Shown: in pieces, positions 14,253 through 19,287 of the stretch
Numbering within the stretch: position 1 is the first letter of the stretch
Layout: each line of letters begins with the position of its first letter
DNA from: Bacteroidota bacterium
GTDB lineage: Bacteria > Bacteroidota > Bacteroidia > Bacteroidales > VadinHA17
Direction of reading: 5' to 3'
Assembly: GCA_030613125.1 (NCBI GenBank)
Contig: JAUWMO010000018.1
Span: forward strand, 1 to 19,287
Length of the DNA stretch: 19,287 nucleotides
Translations under genes and position numbers: made by a program
Notes under the pieces: generated by a model
The model's database searches: none
Seen by the model: only the letters and a program-made list of their open reading frames with translations
Told to the model about the DNA's origin: nothing

Positions 14253-14714
14253 ATGAACAGGGAAACAAACATAGGTAAATTAACCCCTGTTAAACTTTGG
14301 GATAAAGCCCTGATTATGGGTGGTTTGCCTGAAAAAAAATCAGTTACTGAAAATATGCCAATTCATGGATGTGTAAAACATTTTGATAGTTCAGACCATT
14401 TACATTATTATGGGTCTGATGCAGTGAATATTAAAAAAATGATTAATAAAAACAAACATCTTGGTGAAAGGATCGTAAATGATTATTCATACCTTAAAGC
14501 AGAAATATTGTGGGCAGTACGTAATGAAATGGCAAGGAACGTTGAAGATTTCCTGGCCAGAAGAATCAGGTTTCTATTACTCGATGCCCGTGCAAGTATT
14601 CAGGCCGCCCCTGTCGTAGCCAAACTTATGGCGGAAGAATCAGGTTATGGAAAAGAATGGGTGAGATATCAAACCGATCAGTATACAGAATTAGCTAAAG
14701 AATATTTTTTGTAG
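14253..14714 (+). CDS. Orphan C-terminal domain of glycerol-3-phosphate dehydrogenase (GlpD type)
   Basis: These 153 residues match only the C-terminal (DAO_C) domain of FAD-dependent glycerol-3-phosphate dehydrogenase. Visible features are NMPIHGC and HLHYYGSDAVNIKKMI, then AEILWAVRNEMARNVEDFLA with RRIRFLLLDARA (about 87-120), the classical helical block with its conserved Glu, Arg and Asp residues. The FAD-binding and substrate domains (about 380 residues in E. coli GlpD) are absent, and nothing upstream encodes them. Residues 1-16 (MNRETNIGKLTPVK) do not match the family, suggesting a new start after a deletion. With no FAD site it cannot be the enzyme by itself. It may be a remnant that has stayed open, or a retained stand-alone domain. 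It is 12 bases after the GyrI-like remnant and 26 bases before the phosphatase gene. Confidence 0.75.
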   Translation: MNRETNIGKLTPVKLWDKALIMGGLPEKKSVTENMPIHGCVKHFDSSDHLHYYGSDAVNIKKMINKNKHLGERIVNDYSYLKAEILWAVRNEMARNVEDFLARRIRFLLLDARASIQAAPVVAKLMAEESGYGKEWVRYQTDQYTELAKEYFL

Positions 14715-14740
14715 TTTTTTTTTATTAGGAAGAACAGGTC

Positions 14741-15562
14741 ATGCCAGATGAAAGCAAGCTGAACAAGGAGTTCCTGCTGCAAAACGAAGAAATTGAACGG
14801 CAAAAGAAGGAGATCGTTCAAAGTATTGAATACGCTTCTCTAATTCAGGCAGCTTTACTTCCTCCATCAAATCTAGTAAAGAAAGTCTTTAAAAATCATT
14901 TCATAATATATATACCAAGAGATATTGTGAGTGGAGATTTCTACTGGATTTCAACAAAAGAAGAGTGGGTTTATTTTGCGGCAGCCGATTGTACGGGCCA
15001 TGGTGTCCCCGGAGCATTGATGAGTATTCTTGGGATTTCATTTTTGAATGAAATTTTATCTCAAAAAGCCCTGCTAATGGCAAACAGAGTGCTAAATCTC
15101 CTAAGGGAGAAAATAATGAAGTCCCTGCATCAAACAGGTGAGATTAGTGTATCAAAAGACGGTATGGATATCAGTCTATGTGTTTTCAATCCTGAAACAT
15201 TGGAACTGCATTTTGCAGGGGCAAACAATCCGTTATATTATTTCCGTGATAATAAACTTAATATTATAAAAGGTGACCGGATGCCTATTGGCATAAGCGG
15301 GAAGGAAGAACAATCTTTTACTGATAATCTAATAAAATTAAGGAAAGGTGATATGCTCTATATTTTCTCTGACGGGTATGCGGACCAGTTTGGCGGACCC
15401 GATTGGAAAAAGCTGAAATATAGCAGGTTTAGGGAAATTCTGGAAGAAAATCATAAAAAACCTATTATTGAACAAAATGAATCCCTTCTGAATGCATTTT
15501 TTGATTGGAAAGGGGAACATGATCAAATTGATGACATACTTCTCATGGGTATAAAAATTTGA
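14741..15562 (+). CDS. SpoIIE/RsbU-type PP2C serine phosphatase with short coiled-coil lead
   Basis: This 273-residue protein dephosphorylates serine or threonine on regulatory proteins, typically anti-sigma-factor antagonists. A short helical stretch (about 7-35, NEEIERQKKEI) leads into SIEYASLIQAALLPP (28-42), the usual linker that joins sensory modules to SpoIIE phosphatases in Bacteroidota. Metal-binding aspartates are visible: D66 (SGDFYW), D83 (ADCTGHGVPGALMS), D211 (FSDGYADQFGG) and D264/D265 (DQIDDILLMG). The catalytic domain looks complete. The sensor part (TPR, GAF or membrane module) that usually precedes the linker is absent, so the gene may be a truncated sensor phosphatase or one that relies on a separate sensor. 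An AGGA sits about 14 bases before the ATG at 14741. Confidence 0.9.
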   Translation: MPDESKLNKEFLLQNEEIERQKKEIVQSIEYASLIQAALLPPSNLVKKVFKNHFIIYIPRDIVSGDFYWISTKEEWVYFAAADCTGHGVPGALMSILGISFLNEILSQKALLMANRVLNLLREKIMKSLHQTGEISVSKDGMDISLCVFNPETLELHFAGANNPLYYFRDNKLNIIKGDRMPIGISGKEEQSFTDNLIKLRKGDMLYIFSDGYADQFGGPDWKKLKYSRFREILEENHKKPIIEQNESLLNAFFDWKGEHDQIDDILLMGIKI

Positions 15563-15588
15563 TCCAACTATACTTTTATTAAGTTTTT

Positions 15589-15607
15589 AAAGTTATCAAA
15601 TAACTTT
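15589..15607. repeat. 8-bp inverted repeat between the phosphatase and ATPase genes
   Basis: The sequence aaagttat-caa-ataacttt forms a hairpin with a 3-nt loop, followed by only one or two further T. It could be a weak terminator of the phosphatase gene or an operator for the downstream gene. A near-consensus -7 box (TTACTTTG, 15614-15621) follows it, about 50 bases before the ATPase start. Confidence 0.5.
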
Positions 15608-15670
15608 TGTGACTTACTTTGCGTATACTATGGCTAAAATAGAGTCATTATATTGCAAACTCTCCCTTCG

Positions 15671-18001
15671 ATGAAATTGTTAAGTTTTCGGATATTTAAT
15701 TACCGGTCAATTATTGATTCCGGGTGGAATGAGATATCTCCTGATAATGTTACCGGGATAATCGGTCAAAATGAATCCGGTAAAACTTCCATCCTTGAGG
15801 CTTTATTTAGTTTTTACAATGGAGCTATTTCTGAAGACGTCCTTCGAAGTGACCTCACTCTTCCAAAAGTGTCCTGCTGTTTTGATATTGAACCAAAACA
15901 ATTTGAAAAAATACTTAAAGAAAAACTTTTACCTGAGGGAGTACTGAAATTTGTGAGATCCTCCCGTGTTATTTGTTTGACGAGGATATGGGATGATGAC
16001 CTTGGTAGTCGAATTGAACTTAGAGGAGAAGAAATTATCGGTTTCTTTAACCAGCACACTGAATCTAACCAAAAATATGAAGAACTTATTCAAAATAAGA
16101 TAAATAAATTCCTGAAAAAAAGGGATGAAGCAATTGAAGATAGAGAACAGGCTGAACTGATGTTAACCAGGGAAACTGAAAATTTTGAAAAAGTGAAGTT
16201 GCTACTGGCAGAAGCTCAGAAAGAAAGCAAATCCCAAAAAAAATCACCAGATAAAAGTCAGGCAGAAGCAAAACTAAATGAATCAAAAGTATTATTTGAG
16301 AATACCAGGGAAGTATTGGAGCTTAAGAAGAAGGGTTTAGAAGCAAAAAGAAAAATAGCTGATGGTTTAATATCCCAGGCAAGAATTGCTGAAAGCAGCA
16401 TTGAAGCCGGTGTAAGACACATTGAAGCCAAAGAGGAACTTGCGGTTGCTTATCACAATTTGGTCAGATTTCAAAGAATCCTTAATACTACTGTTAATGA
16501 AAAAGAACGCAGGGGTATCCAGATTGAATTGGATCGTTCAAATGACAAGTACGTTAAAACTTTACAGGAATTTGAATATGCTAAAGAGAATTATATAATA
16601 AAAAAACATTTGGCTTCAAAAGTAGTTTCAGGTACAAGCCTTACTATTGCTGAAAGGGAAATAGAATCAGAAAAACCTCATATAGAATCCTACTTCACAC
16701 GTGAGGAGGCTGGTAATTTGCTTTTTGGTCAAATCCCTGAGTTTGTCCTTTTTGAAGATTTTAGCAGCCTTTTGCCAAACAGAATTGACCTGGATGACAT
16801 CCTGAATGACAATCGCCTTGTTGAAGGTTCTAAAGCTGCCAGGAATTATCTGATAATATCAGGTTTAACACCACATTTTTTTAAAGAATTGAATAACCGG
16901 ATACTGAAACAAAAGATAGAAAATCTGAATAAAGAGGTTACCCTTGATTTTCAGGATTTCTGGAGGCAAAACATAGGCAGGCAGAATAAAATAACCATAA
17001 ATTTCGAACTGGAACACTACGATAATACCATTCCTGATAAAAGTGGATTACCCTACCTTGAGTTTTGGGTTAAAGATAAACATGAACGCTTATATCCTAA
17101 ACAAAGAAGCAGGGGAGTACGGTGGTTCCTGTCATTTTATCTTGAATTGAAATCTGCTGCATTATCAGAATCTGGCAAAGGTAAGGTAATGCTGATTGAT
17201 GAACCTGCCCTAAGCTTACATGCGCGTGCACAGGAAGATGTATTGAAAGTATTTGAGCATATAAAAGATAAAATTCAGATTATTTATTCCACGCATTCCC
17301 CACACCTGATCGATTCTAAGAAATTATACAGGCTTCTTGCAGTACAGAGGGCTGTGGAAGAAGATGATACAAGCGAAACAAAAATATTTAGTGCAAAATC
17401 GTTTGCTGCAGCCTCTGCAGATACTCTTTCACCAATCTACACACTAATCGGATCGAGACTTTCTGAACAACAATTCATTCGTCAGGAAAATAATATTATA
17501 CTGGAAAATATTGCTACCTATTATTACATGACTACTATGCAAACCCTGATGAAATTTGATAAAGATATATTCTTTCTGCCGGCAGCAAGCGTATCAAATG
17601 TTGAAACCCTTGTGAATTTACTGTTGGGGTGGGGCCTTGATTTTATTGTTTTAACAGGAGGGAATAAAGAAGGACTTAAAACGAATGCGGAACTCAAGAA
17701 AAACCTGTTCAGGAACGATGAAAATCTGGCACGAAAGAATTTGATAAATCTGGGAAAATTTTCCAGCATTGAGGATTTGTTTTCTACATTGGATTTTAAA
17801 AAATATATTCTTCATAAAAGAATCGGAATCCCTGAATCAAATTCGGAATTTTTAAAAGAGAATAAACTTTCCCGAACGATCCTGGCATCTAATTTCATGA
17901 ATGAAGTTCAGGATAAGAGGTTGAATTTTAATTCTTTTGATGGGGAGACCAGAGAAAATTTTGAATGGTTGTTCCGGCGCCTTGAAATGGTAATAAAATA
18001 A
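15671..18001 (+). CDS. OLD-like AAA ATPase with long coiled coil and degenerate Toprim-like C-terminus
   Basis: With the ATG at 15671 this is a 776-residue ABC/SMC-type ATPase. The N-terminus FRIFNYRSI is the usual lead-in of RecF/OLD-like proteins. Walker A is GQNESGKTS (K38). A charged, heptad-rich segment at about 140-330 looks like a coiled coil. The second ATPase half has RSRGVRWFLSFYLEL (signature region), Walker B VMLIDEPALSLH (D510, E511) and the switch histidine in STHSPHLID (H542). From about 605 the C-terminus aligns in position with the Toprim domain of OLD nucleases. However, the usual VEG..D reads LENIAT (E612), and the DxD region reads VLTGGNKEG, so the metal-binding acids seem lost. 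Inference: an ATPase without OLD-type nuclease activity, possibly in a DNA-associated or defence role. The TTG at 15653 is an unlikely start. Confidence 0.8.
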   Translation: MKLLSFRIFNYRSIIDSGWNEISPDNVTGIIGQNESGKTSILEALFSFYNGAISEDVLRSDLTLPKVSCCFDIEPKQFEKILKEKLLPEGVLKFVRSSRVICLTRIWDDDLGSRIELRGEEIIGFFNQHTESNQKYEELIQNKINKFLKKRDEAIEDREQAELMLTRETENFEKVKLLLAEAQKESKSQKKSPDKSQAEAKLNESKVLFENTREVLELKKKGLEAKRKIADGLISQARIAESSIEAGVRHIEAKEELAVAYHNLVRFQRILNTTVNEKERRGIQIELDRSNDKYVKTLQEFEYAKENYIIKKHLASKVVSGTSLTIAEREIESEKPHIESYFTREEAGNLLFGQIPEFVLFEDFSSLLPNRIDLDDILNDNRLVEGSKAARNYLIISGLTPHFFKELNNRILKQKIENLNKEVTLDFQDFWRQNIGRQNKITINFELEHYDNTIPDKSGLPYLEFWVKDKHERLYPKQRSRGVRWFLSFYLELKSAALSESGKGKVMLIDEPALSLHARAQEDVLKVFEHIKDKIQIIYSTHSPHLIDSKKLYRLLAVQRAVEEDDTSETKIFSAKSFAAASADTLSPIYTLIGSRLSEQQFIRQENNIILENIATYYYMTTMQTLMKFDKDIFFLPAASVSNVETLVNLLLGWGLDFIVLTGGNKEGLKTNAELKKNLFRNDENLARKNLINLGKFSSIEDLFSTLDFKKYILHKRIGIPESNSEFLKENKLSRTILASNFMNEVQDKRLNFNSFDGETRENFEWLFRRLEMVIK

Positions 18002-18077
18002 TAGACTTAGGTGTTTAGAGCGAACAAATTCAATAATTAAATATAGCTATGTAAATTGGTGTGATTGTTTTATAGTT

Positions 18078-18093
18078 TCCGTCAGCTGACGGA
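18078..18093. repeat. 16-bp perfect palindrome in the 18002-18533 gap
   Basis: The sequence tccgtcagctgacgga is self-complementary. No T-run follows it. It sits about 77 bases past the ATPase stop and resembles other dispersed palindromes in this window in length and GC content. The rest of the 18002-18533 gap is AT-rich and holds no convincing gene or RNA. Confidence 0.75.
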
Positions 18094-18533
18094 TTGATAG
18101 TTGCGGTAAGAAAATAATTTTCAGAAACTTTAACATTTTTTATTTAACATTCGACATTTATTATTTAAAATACAGGGCTAATCTTAAATACCTTACTCAA
18201 AAGGATGGTAGCAAACAATCCAATTCTTTCAGCCCCTATAATTCCTGTTTGCTTTGAAAACATTATTATAACTCAGAGGTTCTTGTCAGCCACTGCAAGC
18301 ATCTCATCCGATGAATGTTTTTATGTTAAAACTGCCTTTTGTTTTTTTACTTTTTTCCTGTTTTCCGCAAGTTTCAATAAAATCCTTGTATCTCTTTGAT
18401 AATCAATAAATGCTTTCAAATTTGGGTGCTGCATTGACGAAAACAGGAGTATTAGGGTTGTGAGAAAGTTCAGAATCCTTAAATTTGGCTTCAGTATTTT
18501 ATATTTCTTTGGGCCTTACTATTATTTAATTTA

Positions 18534-19277
18534 ATGGAACGTACATTCAAGGTTAATTTTACTATTAGCTCATACCAGATCTACCCAAACAGAAAACTTA
18601 CTCTGACTTCACTTCTTGGTTTTTTACAGGAAGCAGCAGGTTTACATGCAATCAGGCTAAATAGGGGACTAAAGGATCTTGAAAAAGATAATCTTACCTG
18701 GGTGTTATCAAGAATGTTTTTGAAAGTTGATAAATGGCCGGAACTGGGAGAAACTGTAATTATTGAAACATGGCCTAAAGGATTTGACAGGTTATTTGCC
18801 ATACGTGATTTCTTCATTAACAGTATACAGGGTGATGTTTTGGGCAGGGCAAGCTCATATTGGCTGTTAATTGACAGGGATACAAAACGACCCAAACCTA
18901 TGCAAAACATCACTGATGATTTGCTCAATCCCGATTTGTCAGCAATTAACCATAAACTTCAAAAAATTACCCCCCCTGAAAAGGCAGATTATCACAGTCA
19001 GAAGAAAGTTGAATATTCTGATATTGACTTGAATGGTCATGTAAATAATATTCGTTATTCTGAGTGGATAATAAATACAATTCCTGCTGAAATTCTGCAG
19101 ACAAGAAAAATAAAGTTTTTTGAAATCAACTATTTGTCAGAAGTTAAATTAGGCGAATCAGTTCAAATTGAGTTAGGTGATCATTTGGATAAGGAAAATC
19201 TCATATCAGGTAGGATATTACATAAAGATAATGAAGCTTGCCGAATTAGATTGAAATTTAAATCAGTGAGACTATGA
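18534..19277 (+). CDS. Acyl-ACP thioesterase (double hotdog)
   Basis: This 247-residue protein of the FatA/FatB-like acyl-ACP thioesterase family hydrolyses acyl-acyl-carrier-protein to release free fatty acid. The first hotdog repeat spans about 1-125 and includes LLGFLQEAAGLHAIRL and TWVLSRMFLKVDKWPELGE. The second begins near 150 and holds the active-site segment DIDLNGHVNNIRYSEW. D165, N167 and H169 occupy the positions used in plant and bacterial members, and NNIRY completes the signature. Its length is that of the compact bacterial enzymes without a plant transit peptide. The ATG at 18534 starts directly at the conserved region. There is no operon partner within the window, and the gene ends 10 bases before the window edge. 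Confidence 0.93.
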   Translation: MERTFKVNFTISSYQIYPNRKLTLTSLLGFLQEAAGLHAIRLNRGLKDLEKDNLTWVLSRMFLKVDKWPELGETVIIETWPKGFDRLFAIRDFFINSIQGDVLGRASSYWLLIDRDTKRPKPMQNITDDLLNPDLSAINHKLQKITPPEKADYHSQKKVEYSDIDLNGHVNNIRYSEWIINTIPAEILQTRKIKFFEINYLSEVKLGESVQIELGDHLDKENLISGRILHKDNEACRIRLKFKSVRL

Positions 19278-19287
19278 TTTTAAAAGT

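Noticed and set aside
18205..18399. Plus-strand 64-codon frame in the gap before the thioesterase
   Set aside because: Low-complexity Phe/Ser/Ile composition from AT-rich DNA; no motif and no promoter-like signal.
18321..18434. Minus-strand 37-codon frame (MQHPNLKAFIDYQRDTR...)
   Set aside because: Somewhat protein-like, charged and lysine-rich, but no upstream signal, no recognised family and too short to support without comparison.
1..19287. tRNA or rRNA genes
   Set aside because: No tRNA cloverleaf or conserved rRNA segment was recognised on either strand by eye; a dedicated search was not possible.

Overview
The window most likely comes from a member of the Bacteroidota. The DNA is AT-rich. 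Several genes follow promoters of the TAnnTTTG (-7) type rather than sigma70-like boxes, and few genes have a clear Shine-Dalgarno. Predicted exported proteins have signal peptides ending in 'AQ' or 'SQ', and gaps carry GC-rich perfect palindromes of the kind common in that phylum. I cannot place it to genus.

Layout. 60-725: IS91-family transposase remnant (+), probably inactivated by an internal deletion. 1007-2434 (-): exported protein with seven ankyrin repeats and a barrel-like C-terminus. 2435-3810: repeat-rich stretch around trmO (tRNA methyltransferase), with two tiny hydrophobic reading frames and several inverted repeats. 3811-5064: Na+-coupled glutamate/aspartate symporter. 5077-8934 (-): a biotin-dependent acyl-CoA (probably propionyl-CoA) carboxylase operon, reading biotin carboxylase, biotin carrier, carboxyltransferase, and possibly a 47-residue secreted peptide at its 3' end. 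8935-10280: a long gap without an intact protein gene. It holds a promoter, about 500 nt of densely self-complementary sequence and a strong terminator, then a repeat cluster and a degraded Ig-like gene. 10281-11837: a SRAP (YedK/HMCES) DNA-protein crosslink gene and a small outer-membrane barrel. 11936-12685 (-): TonB-like protein. 13117-15562 (+): D-2-hydroxyacid dehydrogenase, a 51-codon remnant of a GyrI-like domain, an orphan C-terminal domain of glycerol-3-phosphate dehydrogenase, and a SpoIIE/PP2C-type phosphatase. 15671-18001: an OLD-like AAA ATPase with a long coiled coil and a degenerate Toprim-like tail. 18534-19277: acyl-ACP thioesterase.

How the genes work together. The only clear multi-gene pathway unit is the carboxylase operon: ATP-dependent carboxylation of biotin on the carrier, then carboxyl transfer to an acyl-CoA. 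The rest is a mix of housekeeping or metabolic singletons and gene remnants (IS91, GyrI-like, GlpD, Ig-like), which suggests a genome segment that has been rearranged repeatedly.

The best candidate for something undescribed is the structured RNA at about 9184-9719. It has its own promoter-like sequence, at least ten local hairpins including one capped by a GAAA tetraloop, and an intrinsic terminator. I cannot match it to RNase P RNA, tmRNA, 6S RNA or an intact group II intron. The second candidate is the OLD-like ATPase, whose Toprim catalytic motifs appear to be lost.
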